Shown: piece by piece, positions 23,710 to 36,349 of the stretch
Numbering within the stretch: position 1 is the first letter of the stretch
Layout: the number at the start of each line of letters is the position of its first letter
NCBI GenBank assembly: GCA_003996215.1
Contig: QJPP01001543.1
Location: forward strand, 398,641-462,640
DNA: 64,000 nucleotides
Origin: Jaltomata sinuosa
Lineage: Eukaryota; Streptophyta; Magnoliopsida; Solanales; Solanaceae
Direction of reading: 5' to 3'
Notes under the pieces: generated by a model
The model's database searches: none
The model's input: the letters and a program-made list of their open reading frames with translations, nothing else
What the model was told of the DNA's origin: nothing
Translations under genes and position numbers: made by a program

Positions 23710-25129
23710 CTACTTTACCAATATATGTGCTTTACTCGGTATCATACTGGATCAATGTATACTTTATAAGAAGGATCTTTCAATTGCTCTGTTAACTTTT
23801 TTTATCTCTGTAGTAAGGGTATCAAAATTTAGGTTGATACTATTGTCACCTCTTATAATATGGACACTACCAACCACTTAAGACTATATAACCATTTCTC
23901 AATAACATATTTTATCCTTCATATGAGTCATACTCAAAATGGGAATTGTTTTCCATGAATGTACTTAGTCTATGTTATTCAACTAATGTTCTACTATGTT
24001 TCAAGTGCAACCTCTGCTCTTTTGTAAGCAATTATATTGTATTATGCCTTCTACGTCTTGAGATACTCTGATAGATCTTAGCTTATGTTGATCCTCTTAA
24101 CATTTATCGACCCTAAACTTTGGTCACGTGCTAATCCATTTTTACCTGAACACCAATTACGGTGGGACACACCTATGCATATATTCCTATAATATAATTT
24201 AAATGCTTATCCTTGAGCTTTTTATCCATAAAAGAAATCATTTAGGTCATATCCTATTCGTTCTAATCAAATAGAGGTATTCTATGGAAATAATCTATGT
24301 AATAATCTAGGATAATTTCTGGTAAGGCATCCTGGCCCTGTTGGACAGCTAAGGGTATCTCTGGTAATACTGGTGTGACACCTCTACTTAACAATCGAAA
24401 CTACAATCACATCTTTAACTTATAAAAACAAAGTTGGTTCGACCATTTCCACTCTAAGATATACATAACCCTGAAGGTTTGGAGCATATAAGCCAAAGAG
24501 TTCTAACAGTCCTCCTTAGAACTTAATTCTATAAGCATTGGAGGAATTGAAAAAAAAGTTTTCAGCCTGAAAAGCCAACTGTATTCTCCTGTCAAGATGT
24601 ATTAGGAGATATCATTCCCAATCTCTGTAAGGTGATAACCCTTAACAATGTAATCATATAGTAATATCCCCATGTGTCCTTCATAAATATACTATGGGTG
24701 ACACCAATTAAGCCATAACTATATAGGGCACATGAATCTCTACAAGCATTTTTTTTAAATAGTTATAGATCTGAGAGATCGTACTCACTGAGCTATCACA
24801 TCCCAATTCTGAATCTTTATGTGACTAGTGATTATTAGCTAGAAGATGCATCTCAAACAATTGTATTATTGGAATTTTGGCATGATCTGAGATTGTCTTT
24901 AATAGGCAGAATTTGTATGATGATAAAGCAGAGTATGAATCAGAAGTAATTTCATATGACTTAGCTCTATCGCACAATCTAGATCATGAAAAAATGTCAT
25001 AATTCCTAAATTCCCAAAAAGCTCCCAAATTATAATTTTGATGCACAACACATCCATAATTGTGGCTCTACTAGACACGGCTTTATAGACTTCCTCGGAC
25101 ACTTGAATCTAGTGCTCTGATACCATGTT
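23710..25129 (-). mobile_element. Non-coding interior of an LTR element, cut by element 3
   Basis: On the minus strand this stretch starts with a PBS (TGGTATCAGAGC, 25125-25114) right after the LTR at 25130. A leader follows that resembles those of elements 1 and 2 (words such as AGTCTATAAAGCCGTGTCTAGTAGAG). The rest, about 1.3 kb, is AT-rich. I find no gag, RT or integrase motif in any frame. It is cut off at 23709 by element 3. It may be a LARD-like, non-autonomous interior comparable to element 5, or a heavily decayed one. Confidence 0.5.
25114..25125 (-). other. Primer-binding site next to the LTR at 25130
   Basis: A perfect TGGTATCAGAGC on the minus strand, 4 bases from the LTR terminus. 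It shows that the LTR at 25130-28489 acted as a 5' LTR for what lies to its left. Confidence 0.85.
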
Positions 25130-28100
25130 TATCATGCCCCACAACTAGATTAAGTGGACAAGTACCATATGAACACATGCTATAAATATGATCTATGACA
25201 TATTCTTTATAGATGAATCACTATAAATATGATAACTGACAAGAACAATATATGCACTAAACTAGCCTTTGACCAAACTAATACAAATGACATCACCACA
25301 GTGTCTATAAAGTCTCTATTAGAATAGGGAACTACACAACTGTCAAGTGATCGGGACAGGTCTCTGCCATACCCATACTCTGAAAATATCTACAACAAAA
25401 TAGAATACAAGATCTAGACAGGCTCCAGGGGAAATGGAGCTCACCAACTGCTCTGCTGATGTAGCACAGATTCCTACTAAAGGTGTCTGCAACTCTGTGA
25501 ATCTTATCCTACATTTTTAAGAATGCAGTACCTCACACCATAAGGGCGTTAGTATGTTTAAAACATGTACTGGTATGTAAGGACATGCCTATGAATCAAA
25601 ATGTGCTCAATTGAAATTTAGTTGTGACAAGAAGCAACCTATGAAACTTTGGGTCACATGAAACCATTTTGTCATTTTTATATAAGTGTCTTCTGGATTG
25701 TTTATTAATATGAGATCAAATGATAAAATTCTCTATGGAATCATGTAATTTATGTACTTTCAAATGAATAAATTATAGCCTCTATATATCAGCCTTGAGG
25801 GCTATATATCACCTGGATAGCATATGAACTATGTTATCTCTGAATCTCATACTAAAATGTTAAGTTTGGTAGTCTATGATCTTTAATGGTATGCCATAGA
25901 GTATCATCTCTGAGGGTCAGCCCGCAGGAAGGTACGCCATAAATGCCTCTACTCTGAGGTTATATAATAATAATAGATTGGTACGCCCGTAGGCTCAACT
26001 CTAAGGATTTGTGGTCTCAGGCATGTGCACAAGACAGCGTCACATTATGAGTCATATGAATATAATATCTCTGACCTTTCCCTACCATAGCTTAATTTAT
26101 CTTTTAACAACAGATGCCCTGAAGGCCTCTAAATAATTAATTACACTATGAAATCAACTGTACAAATAGTAATCTTTGAATGACAATTTATGAACTCTTT
26201 TTAACAAATGGTAATCTCTGATTAAGTGAATCAACTCGTAAACTTCTCTAATTCAAATAAATCATATGGATATGTATATATTGTATAGATGATGAATATG
26301 CTATGAAAATATAATTATCTATAGAGACATATAACAAATGTACTATATGAGTTCTATCAAATACAAATGTAGGCACATATATCGCTCAGATGCCTATATG
26401 AATACTTTGACTTGAAAGGATTAGCTCGAATACTCTTGAATGTATGGAAAATGAACAATTGATATGCAAGAGTGATAACAATGAAGTATAGGGCACACAA
26501 AAAATGAATACCAATTTCTATAAATCATATAAACTATATAGACCCTTGTAGAGAAATGTGTAACATAGGGTAGTGCCTTGCGGTGAATGGAGGTTTTAGC
26601 CTTACATACCTTTTTAAGCCCTTTTATGCTAATGGTCACACCTTTATGGAAGTCAAGGTTCTCAATTCATTCTAATCACTTTTAGAACCACTCTTTTCAT
26701 GCTAGGAAGTATTAAATAACAACCTAGGATCAAGTCTAGCTGAACTATTACCTACCCATAAATATTTTCCAACTTTACATACATTTAGGGCTCTAACCCA
26801 ATAATTCCATCATTAATTCATAATCTAGTGATGCCTCGAGCCCATAAAAATACAATAAATGGAAGAACAATATAAAAAAGAAAATGATAAACATAACATA
26901 AAATAATGATAATTGCCTATGCTATCATGAAGTCCTAACCTACTTCTACACTAAGGATCCTTAATTGAATCATCCCAAGTCCAAAAGCAACATATACTTA
27001 AGCTAAAGCATCTAACTCTAATCCCAAGGATACTACACATTCTAAACTAAGTCTCACTAGGGAACAACAACCCAAACCAAGGATTTCAAAGTGGGAATCT
27101 ACCTTAAGACCCCTAAACATTCTACAAGAGTCGATGAACCTAGATAGAATATATTCAAACCATAATATCCCACCAACCATTAGAAACTTATCATACCCAT
27201 ACCTTAAAAGAGAAGAGTCTACAAATAAGAAATTGTAACCTACTAGGAAGACGAACACGTGCTCTTGAACCCACTGACCCAGAGCTTATCTCCCCCAAGA
27301 AGCCTTCAACCATTGCCACACTATCAAGAAAGTAACATACACATTAAGACATGAAGAATGATACCCATATTACTATTTTGGAATTTGGGTCAAAAACCGA
27401 GTTAAAAATCACCCACTCGGCCAGCTACCAAAAATTGAGAACAAATATTCACAACAACATCCCTCACGGGACATGGGTCAAATGCTCAAAAATTGAGCAC
27501 AATCTTCCCTCAATGCGTGCCCAAAATAGATCTCTAATGATAAGAGAAAGCGAGAATTAAAGTGGCGAAAGTAACGAAATTAACACAGAAAACATACCAT
27601 TTTATGATGGGAATTTGACCACGGACGAGGACCCAACAGTTCCAAGCTTGAGTTTATGATCCCTTAGCAATTTTTGAGCTCCAAGATCTCAACAATGGCG
27701 GAAAAATAGATAGAAATGAGTTAAAAATAAGGAGAAGAGTTTATATTCTGCCAATCCATGGCCTTCGCATAATGGTGAGGGCATAGCGTACGCGGGCCTG
27801 CGTAGGCGGCTGGCCTCTTGCAAAGGCAAAGAGAAGTGGAAGTCGAGGCCTAGGGCCCTTTCTTAACAGACACAATACATCAATTGCACACACGAAGGCC
27901 AAAAAACTCAGCCCTCTACGTACGCGATGGACCCATCATGGACATGAAGGGTAAAATGCCCCTACACCAGATGCTGAATAACCAACAATTCTACAAGGTT
28001 CAAAAACACTCAGATGGACCATCGAGATTCATCCAGAATCTCGTATATGCAAACGAACTATGCTACCCTACCAAAAATGAGATTTTTGACTCAACAGAAT

Positions 28101-28489
28101 TATGAAAATGACCAACAGAGGTCGTCTTGATGAAAAGTTGACCAAAATCAACACTTTGCCAATTTTGCCAAAAAAAACACCCAAGTGCCCCAAATGAGTC
28201 TGAAAGCCTCGAAACCCAAACCCAAGGTCTCACCAGCCCAAAGTTAATGTTACAAAGCTAACGGTGCTGAAAAAACCTCATTCGTGCCCATCTTTTCTAA
28301 AAGTTGACCAAAGTCAAACTTATCACTTATAAGAGTTCCAAAATATGGAAACTCTTCTATAACTCAACCGAACAACCCAGGATCGAACCATCAGTCTCGA
28401 CTAGTCATAAATGAGCTGTAACCACTGTAAGAAATCTTGAAATGCTAAAAATGCATAAAATAGAGAAAATGACCTAGAGGGTCATTACA
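25130..28489 (-). repeat. LTR (about 3360 bp), possibly chimeric
   Basis: On the minus strand it begins TGTAATGACCC (28489) and ends GGGGCATGATA (25130; the expected terminal CA is degraded). Bases 26840-28489 align well with 33940-34020 plus 41052-42591, the interrupted LTR of element 6. Bases 25130-26840 show no obvious match to the corresponding 32160-33940, although both ends look like LTR 3' ends. A patch of CGCATA / GCGTACGCGGG words lies at 27740-27960, and an inverted TTGAC pair at 28138-28153. Confidence 0.72.
28138..28153. promoter_or_regulatory. Inverted W-box-like site (one arm mutated)
   Basis: GTTGACCAAAATCAAC, the homologue of the perfect inverted repeat at 42240-42255 with one base changed in the right arm. 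TTGAC is the core of the W-box bound by WRKY factors; any binding here is inference. Confidence 0.45.
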
Positions 28490-30890
28490 ATATCCAGTAC
28501 TAAAAGAACTTTTGTCCTTGAAAGTTAAGAAATAGAAGGCACCCAAAAGCTTGAAAATTCTAGGATATCAAGCCCGCGTATCAAGATCGGCTCCTCAAGA
28601 AGCCTCCTTGACTAGGCGATGCCTCAAAGAATTCTACCACAAGAAAAGTTCCTAAACCTTAACTTCTAACCTGCCATCCCACATATAGCAGCAATTTCTT
28701 ACTCGAAAACCAAGGTCCCATTTAACTGAATAGACTCCCGCTAAAGCACGAGAACCTAACAAAAATCATACCATCACAATGCAGACACTGGAAAAACCAG
28801 GATGAACACCCAATTGTACTAGTAACTATGCTAACTCCAAAAGTTACCTCCTCAATACTCTAACTCAGGAACTCTCTGATCCGCATAACCCTCTTGCCTA
28901 TACTGCACTATATGAAGCCTTGCCCAAATCAACCGTACCGTAACTGTGAAGCCATGCAACCAGCCAATCACCCAAGCTATCCTCAAAACCATCGACTAAC
29001 CCACTAGAAACCTATATGTCCTACCACCCTTCACCTCTAATGAGGCCATTTGAATACTCAAACTCTACCCAAGCCAAACATTGGTCCCACTTATCTCCAA
29101 AATCCATAACACTTGCTCGTAGCATATCCTCGAGAACTAGAATAGTCTGCTTCGACTGACTATCAGCCTGTAGATGGACAACTCAGCTAAGATCAACCCA
29201 TATACCCAAAGTCATCTAAAACAACCATCCAAAACTCAATTGCAAGCAAAACACCATGGTCAAAAATTATATAGATAAGCACCCCGTGCTGAAGAATAAT
29301 CTCCCAAAGGTAGATTCTGAACCAAACTGTCTAAACTATACAAGGTCTGGCCTGGCAAAAAATGAGTAGACTAGATCACTCCAACAATGATGACCCAACA
29401 ACAACAAACCTCTATAAGGTGCATGGCAAGCCTACCACAAAGTCCACAGTCTCCATGCAAGCAATAATCTGCTAGACTTCCAAAACAGTGAGTCAAACCA
29501 ACCTATTGTTCAAGGACTGGGTGCCCGAAGCCAATGGTCGCCACTTAGTTACAAGGAATTCCACAATTTGTAAACTTGCCACAATCTGGATTGAAGCATC
29601 TTACCCTACAATACCCACATGAAAACCACCAACTCTAAAGCATCCCAATACATAACAACCCTCTGCCCTCAACTGGAGGAGTCTGAACCAATGCTAAATT
29701 CCACAAGCCCTTGAGCTTTGGAACACTCTCCCCATATTCATTGGACCACTATAAAGGAACCATTTTATGTAAAATCCTAGTCAAAGATGCCACAACTGAA
29801 AGAGGCTTTCACCAATCGTCTGAAGTATCATGTTAGGTCTCGATATCTGAAACCCAACTCTTAAGACTGACAAAGTTACAATCCCTATTTCTCTAGTAAA
29901 CTCAGAAGTTGTCGATGAACACTATAACAACTAAAATTGAATAGGCTCCGAACACATGACTCATCAAATCTACAAACATTACTGGAAGTCAACACACATA
30001 CGCAAAGCCCATTTTTCTCCTTTTCCAACCCAAATAGAAACACATAAATACTCGCTAACCATAGGAACTGACCAAAGTAAAGAACATCAGCACTAAAATC
30101 ATGATCATGAGCAGGATTATCCAAACATTCCTTGGCCTACCAACTGTCGCACCCTTAGAAACAATACAATAATGCTCGACACATATCTATTAGTACCACT
30201 CCACATGGACTGAGATATTCTAGGAATAAGAAAGGTAATGTCTTTGGGAAAATAACCCTAGAATGCTAGATAAAGAGATAATCCAACAAAGCCTAGAACT
30301 GCGGTGAAGGACACCAATTAGGATAACAATGGCTACCCATTCTTCATACCCTAAGATAGCCACTTCCCAAGACTGAGATACCCAATCCACTACTAAAAGG
30401 ATTTTCCTACAGGGTGGCTATACATATAATCACCATCAAGACTCACATGGTAAACCCAGACGATCAACAAGTTATACAGATATAAGACTATGAACACCCC
30501 AATCAAACAACTACAAAAGTTGGTTGATAATAACATAGATCGTACCTGTGATGAATGCATCTGAGTGACTGTGTCTGCCCTGACTACCCCAATTGGCCTG
30601 GCTAAGAACCACCTCTAACAACCTGAAGACCATCCCTGCTACCCTGTGCACCACCTTCGGCTTGTGACACCGGAGCTCAAAGAGGGAGAAACTCCCTGAA
30701 CCTGGGACAAGCCCTAGAAAAATTCCCTCACTCACCATAAACAAAGAAACCCTTAACAGATGTGCCCTGCTGCAACAACCTAACTGAACCAAACTCATCA
30801 CTATGGCGTGAATGCCCTAAGTGTGAACCCCATAAAATCTGACCTGATCTTTGGCTGCCCTGATCATCATAACCCTGAAAAGCATTCTCT
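28490..30890 (-). pseudogene. Element 6 pol remnants
   Basis: Scattered pieces can be read on the minus strand. RT, about 29960-29870: FVDLMSHVFGAY and VIVFIDNF followed by a stop, so the YIDD box has a D-to-N change. RT/RNase H connection, about 29745-29650: PKLKGL and PVEGRGLLC. Integrase, about 29175-29040: QADSQ, ILVLEDMLRASVMDFGDKW. Pieces are in different frames and the spacing between them is shorter than in element 7, so there are internal deletions. No continuous gene. Confidence 0.7.
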
Positions 30891-31960
30891 AAAATCTAAA
30901 GCATCACTGAACCAGGCGGCTAGGCTGAAAGTGCTTAAGCTGACCCCTACCAGAGAAAACTCTACCTCTAAACTGAGAATTTCTAAAACCACCCTTACAG
31001 TGAGGTCTCTTACCACTGCCTCTATAGGCCTCGCGATGTACACCCTTAATAGTCCACTCATTATTGACAACCGCAAGAATTGTAGCTCCTAATTCCACTA
31101 GTTGCTCTTTACCTAGATGAAGGGGTACATTTAAACCTCTGACAAACTGATGAACTCGCTCGTGCTCTGTAGGCAAAATCATAGCAGCATGCCTAGACAA
31201 CTCATGGAATCGTGCCTCATACTCAGAAACTAGCCTAGAGCCCTGCTCTAAATAGGTGAACTAATGTTGCAGCCTTTCTCTCAAGCTGTGAGGTACATAT
31301 TTCTCCAATAAGGCTTCAGAGAACTAAGCCCAAGTCATCGAAGGTGATCCGGTTGGTCTACAAGCAGTATAAGATCTCCACTATAGCTTTGGTAAACTAA
31401 CCATTTGAAATGCATTGTAATCAGCTTCATGCGACTCTACTAACCCAAGATTATGAAACCTCTCCTGACAACTAATCAAGAACTCGTCAGCATCATCTCT
31501 CAAAGCACAAAAAAACTTAAAAGGACCCAACCTAATGAACCTACTAAGCATTTTTTGCTCCCAGAAGTCATAACCAGCCTAGCTGTAATAGGCTGAGCAA
31601 CCAACAGACTCAGCAATACCTCTAATCGAGGAGCCAGAGTGGTAGGCTGCGCTCTTAATCCCTGACCCCCATGTTTCACTTGCAGGCCTGAAGTCAGTGC
31701 CTCATCTCTAACCCATGAATCGCAAGGCATACCAGGAAGAGTCCCTGCATGTGCAATACTATCCAAAAATCTAAGAATCCTGACCAAAATATCATGAAGG
31801 ACCGATGTAGCCATAAATCTGGATGGAGGCTGGGCTGGTGCCATGCCCTCCAGTTGATACTAAATACCCTCAACGTCTATCTCTGGTAATTGTGCTCCCA
31901 CAACAATTCCATGAGCCTCACCCTCACCTATTGTCAACCTCGCCTTAACCTTCCTGAGAA
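30891..31960 (-). pseudogene. Element 6 gag (frameshifted)
   Basis: Homologous to the gag of elements 3 and 7. The N-terminal part is at 31844-31560 (PAQPPSRFMATS, QPTTLAPRLEVL, AQPITARLVMT). The core continues in other frames at 31560-31200 (ADEFLISCQERFHNLGLVESHEADYNAFQM, YVPHSLRERL), then 31200-30904 (MILPTEHERVHQFVRGLNVPL). The last segment corresponds to the MIIPTEADRISRFVWGL segment of element 7. A serine/glycine/arginine stretch follows. No complete CCHC knuckle is visible. Several stops and at least two frameshifts. Confidence 0.82.
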
Positions 31961-32144
31961 AGGAATGGGGCAAATAAATTTCAGAAGTTGATAGAGTCAA
32001 GAACGCATGATAAGAAATTTAAAAGATGGGATTTTACTAGGAATGCAATATAGCCTCCCGCAGATAGGATATGAACATCTTTGTACCGATTTGCAAGACT
32101 CTACTAGAATTTGTTCTTGTACCAATGGAACGGGTGAACCTAGA

Positions 32145-32156
32145 GCTCTAAAACCA
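32145..32156 (-). other. Decayed primer-binding site, element 6
   Basis: It reads TGGTTTTAGAGC on the minus strand, i.e. two changes from TGGTATCAGAGC, 4 bases from the LTR end at 32160. Confidence 0.65.
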
Positions 32157-32159
32157 CTC

Positions 32160-34020
32160 TCTCACAACCCAAAAACTCAGGTCATGATGGCACCTATTAT
32201 AATCCACTAGTAAGTAAGCCAAACCCCTAACCCAGAACAATGAGTAACAGTCTAATAGGAGAAGTAGGATAACAACTGAATGTCGGTACTAAATAATTAG
32301 AACAAGCAGAAAAATGGCATATGTATAAAGAAGGAGGAAAGAGAATAAAACATACAAGACTCCCCCAAGACCTGGTATCAATTGGTACAAGAGCTGCTAC
32401 AACATATGGGGTTCTAAGTAGATAGAAAATACAAGTATAAATATGGAACCGACTCCAAAATACAATAGAAGAATAGACCAAAAGTAGAGGGAGATAGGTC
32501 AACTTTGATCACCAAGAGCTCACCCTAGGATCTGCATTAGGAAAAAGATGCAAAAGTGTAGCATCAGTACCAAAACATGCTGTATCCATAGGCATCATAG
32601 GCCGACTGAGCTTAATAAGATATAAATATAACAAAATACGAACATATCTTAAAAGAGGTAAGAAAGAGGGGTCAGAAAGGAAATGATAAGTCATAACTAT
32701 ATAATAAGAAGAAGTACAAGTAAATAACACGGAAGGCATAAAGAAATTAACTAGCTATAACCTAGTAGAACCCTCCATAAGCCCAAAAGGTGCAAATAAT
32801 AAAAAAATACACCCAACCGGACCCCCATAAACCTGATAGATGCAAACAACATGAAATGTTGACTATAAACCAGGCTACGGTAGTAAAGATATGCAAAAGA
32901 ACACCATGATATGCAATAGAAATGAATGCAGTGAGATGTTGCCAATGCAATAATGAGTACAACCCTTAGTCATCTCATGGGCCTCCAGAGCTCATCAACA
33001 AATAACATACAATAATACCTGGAATATCCTTACAGGTCGCCAGAACTTATCAATACATGTCATGAAGTATAATCAATGTCTAATCAAAGAAAAACCCAGA
33101 GTATTCCCATGGGCCGCCGAAGCTTATTAACAATACAGATAAGTAAGAGGGGAAAGAGGTCAAGAGCTATCTCTCAGACTAAGGGTAAAAGTAGTACAGA
33201 TCCTCTAAATTGAAAAACTGGTAAAAGGTGGTACATTCCTCTTAGTAATACAAACTTTATAGTTAAATAATGCAGTTTCTCTTTTAAAAGCCGGAAGTCA
33301 GTACTAATAGTAGTATGCTCTCCTCGGAGCTCCAATCATTCGAAAATGGGGTATTTTTAGTTTGAAAACCAATAAAATCTTAAATCAATGAAATTCCCTT
33401 TTAAAGTAGAAAACCATAATAAAGTAAAGAGTTTCTTTTCCTTTAAAATAGATAACCGTAATTTCTCCCCAAACGTGCCATAGACGATACTCATGTGTAA
33501 ATGAATGAATGCTTTCCAACTTAGGTTTATGCATATATATAAATGCATATGCACAAAACTATTTCATCCATATAGGGCATTTCACCCTTCATACCAAGAT
33601 TACAGTAACCTGGGATCTAGCCAGTTCGAATCACGGCCTCTGGAACATAAGCTCATACCATAATATAATACAAAAAATAACGCAAAAATAATAACAAAAG
33701 CTAGAGGAAAAGGCTGCTCTACCACAAACTACTATCCTAGCCTAAACTAAGGATACTTATTCTAGGTCAAGAACTATATGGAACCTCTACACTAACTACC
33801 AACTCCCAAGGAAACCCCACCTAAATCAAAAAGATAATCATAACTAATCTAAGACACGCAACAATCAAAATTAAGCTAAGCACAAATTATACTGACCTAC
33901 AGTCCAGCTAATCCAGCATCTACAGCATTGGGCCTATAAATATTAAATAAATGGAAGAATAGTACAAAAAAGAAAAGTATAAACATAAAATAACAATAAA
34001 CACCTATGCTATCATGAAGT
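32160..34020 (-). repeat. Element 6, 5' LTR, distal part (left of element 5)
   Basis: The 3' portion of the LTR on the minus strand; the terminus reads GGGTTGTGAGA (degraded from ...GACA). It contains three spaced similar words of the form GGGCC(T/G)CC..A(G)CT(C/T)AT(C/T)AACA (about 32979-33000, 33035-33055, 33110-33130). Interrupted at 34020 by element 5. Confidence 0.78.
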
Positions 34021-36153
34021 TGTAATACCCAAGAATTCAATCTAGCTTTTAAACTTAGAATCCCTAAAAAATCTGACCTTTCCAGGAACTACGAGTCCAA
34101 ACCACGAGTTGTGGTTTGAACCATGAGCCATGGAATGAACTCATGGTTAAATTTGTGCAAGATCAGCCTCTGGTATAAGAACCACGAGTGGGTTCTATGG
34201 ACCGTAGTTCATTCTATGCACCATCTTGTCCACTCGTGGAACTTGATCTGAGGTCTGCCTATTTCACTAGGAACTATGAATGGGTCTACGCACCATAGTT
34301 ATTTCTACAGCCCATCCTGTTGACTCGTAGAACCATATCTTCAGCTGATCATTTGGCCCAGGAACCACGAGTCGTGGTTTAGTCTACAACTTATGTATTT
34401 TCACCCGTGATCCTTGAAACCGAGATTTTAACAACTTTCTCTAATTAAATTCTAAGGGTATTTTTGTAATTAACCACCTTTTTAACCCTTAAGTGAGGTT
34501 GTTTTTGCCACTTTTAGTAGGGTTTTTACTGCTATTAGCCTAAGTCTTTCATTACTCATCATTCATCTACCAAAAGAGGAAAATAATTCCTTCAAGCTCT
34601 AAGTCCAAGCCTTCATTTCTTATCATCTTAGATCAAGCAAGCTTCAATAAGGTATGTGGGTATTTAACAAGGGATCCTTTCACCCTTATTCCCAAAACCC
34701 CAAACTTTTACTTTGATCTTTCAAGTTATGAAATTAGGGTTCTTACCCAAATTGGGGAAAACTTACGAGTTCAATTTTAAAGCACCAATTAATGGTTTCT
34801 CATTACATATCTATGATTCAATTGAAGTTTCTTAGTTAATTTCAAAAGCCCATGCCTTAAAGATGACTTCTATTATGATTCTATTGAATTGTATATTTTC
34901 AAATGAAAATTAACATGTTTAGATATCATGACCTTATGTATTTATGAAATGGCATGCCTAATTGTTCAAGTTATGAATTTAGAAAGAAACGTATATTTTG
35001 AACTATGGCTATGCTATGTTTTTAAGACTTATGAATTGAAATTGCATAACATCAGATATGTCCTTATTCTTTTCAAACAGATTTGACATAAAATATGTCA
35101 TTAGTTATGAACAGATTTGACATCAGATATTTTATTAGTTATGAAGAGATTTGGCATCAGATGTGTCATTAGTTATGATTAGTTTTGGCATCAGATATCC
35201 CCAGTATTAAATGAGCTATATGTATGTTTTTAGGAGTAGTATTAGCAGCGAGTTGGACAGGGTGAGAGTACTCTTAGTCCCAAAACTACATGCCCCCGTA
35301 AGTTTATAAGTCCCCTCTATTGTGCATTAGAATTATTGATCACGCCACAATTATGCCTTTATAACCTGGCAAGGTATATTGGGTCCTCTCAATGGGGCGG
35401 ATACATCAGATTCCATATAGCTCACATGATCTATGTTGGTTAGAGAACCTCCCACATAAACGTTTTAAAGCTTTTAGATGTATTTGACTCTTTGCTTTAG
35501 ATTTCAGACTTAGTACTAATGACTTTGTTTTTAGCCTATGATATTGCATTGAGTCATTACATTACAAATTTTACTATTATCATATGATTTCAGTTCAAGG
35601 ATATTCTAAGCATGTTTTATCAAAAATTATGCATGATCTCAGTTTTAAGTACGCTTTCAAGTATATTCATCATATCATATGCATATATCACATTCTCAGT
35701 ATATTACATAGTACTGATGGCATACCTTTTTGTGTTGCATCCTATTATGATATAGATCTTATAGCTCGATCCCAGATTCATGGCTAGTAGGTCAGCAGCA
35801 CATCCAGCCAGCTTGGTGAGTCCTCTTCCTTCGAGAACTTGGAGTTTAGCTTCATTTGAGATTATTAGTTCTTTCATTCACTTATTAGTATTTAGAGTTA
35901 GCTGGGGGCTTGTCTAAGTATCTCATCAGTAGTAGAGGCTTTCTGACATAGAGTCAGATACTCAACTTAATTCAGATTATTATCTTTATACTTATATTTA
36001 TATAACAGATTAAGTTGATCATCACTTCAGTTAATCTTCCATTCTTATGTTCTATTCTATTTTTAAGTCATGCTAATGCCAGAGGGTTATCTTGAGGTCA
36101 CTTGTGATCTTGGGTCCCATGTTATGTCCAAGGGGTAGGCTCGGGGTGTGACA
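34021..36153 (+). repeat. Element 5, 5' LTR (2133 bp)
   Basis: It begins TGTAATACCC and ends GGGGTGTGACA. It contains the family's inverted-repeat patch (34090-34420), with a perfect 17-base palindrome AACCACGAGTCGTGGTT at 34363-34379, and a 34-bp tandem repeat at 35077-35204. About 85-90 % identical by eye to the 3' LTR. Confidence 0.93.
35077..35204 (+). repeat. 34-bp tandem repeat in element 5 5' LTR (3 full copies plus part)
   Basis: Copies start at 35077, 35111, 35145 and 35179; each has a GATTTGRCATCAGATAT-like core followed by TCATTAGTTATGA. Confidence 0.9.
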
Positions 36154-36157
36154 AACT

Positions 36158-36169
36158 TGGTATCAGAGC
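36158..36169 (+). other. Primer-binding site, element 5
   Basis: A perfect TGGTATCAGAGC, 4 bases after the LTR end at 36153. Confidence 0.93.
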
Positions 36170-36349
36170 ATCACATTCAAGAGTCCTAGGGTGTCTGAAT
36201 GCCGCATCAAGTAGAGTCTCTTTCATGGGTGTAAAGCATGCCACACTTATAAGAGGGAGGCTATGAGGTGTTTTATGAAAAACTTCACTTCTTTTATGCT
36301 TCTTATTATGCAATAGAGTTTAACTCTATTTATTCTCTAAATCTATGCG

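Noticed and set aside
30808..31092. Plus-strand frame of 94 codons
   Set aside because: It is the shadow of the minus-strand gag of element 6, which has clear family motifs.
35584..35787. Small plus-strand frame, with a counterpart at 40415-40609
   Set aside because: Both are inside the LTRs of element 5 and differ in frame and length; repeated because the LTR is repeated.
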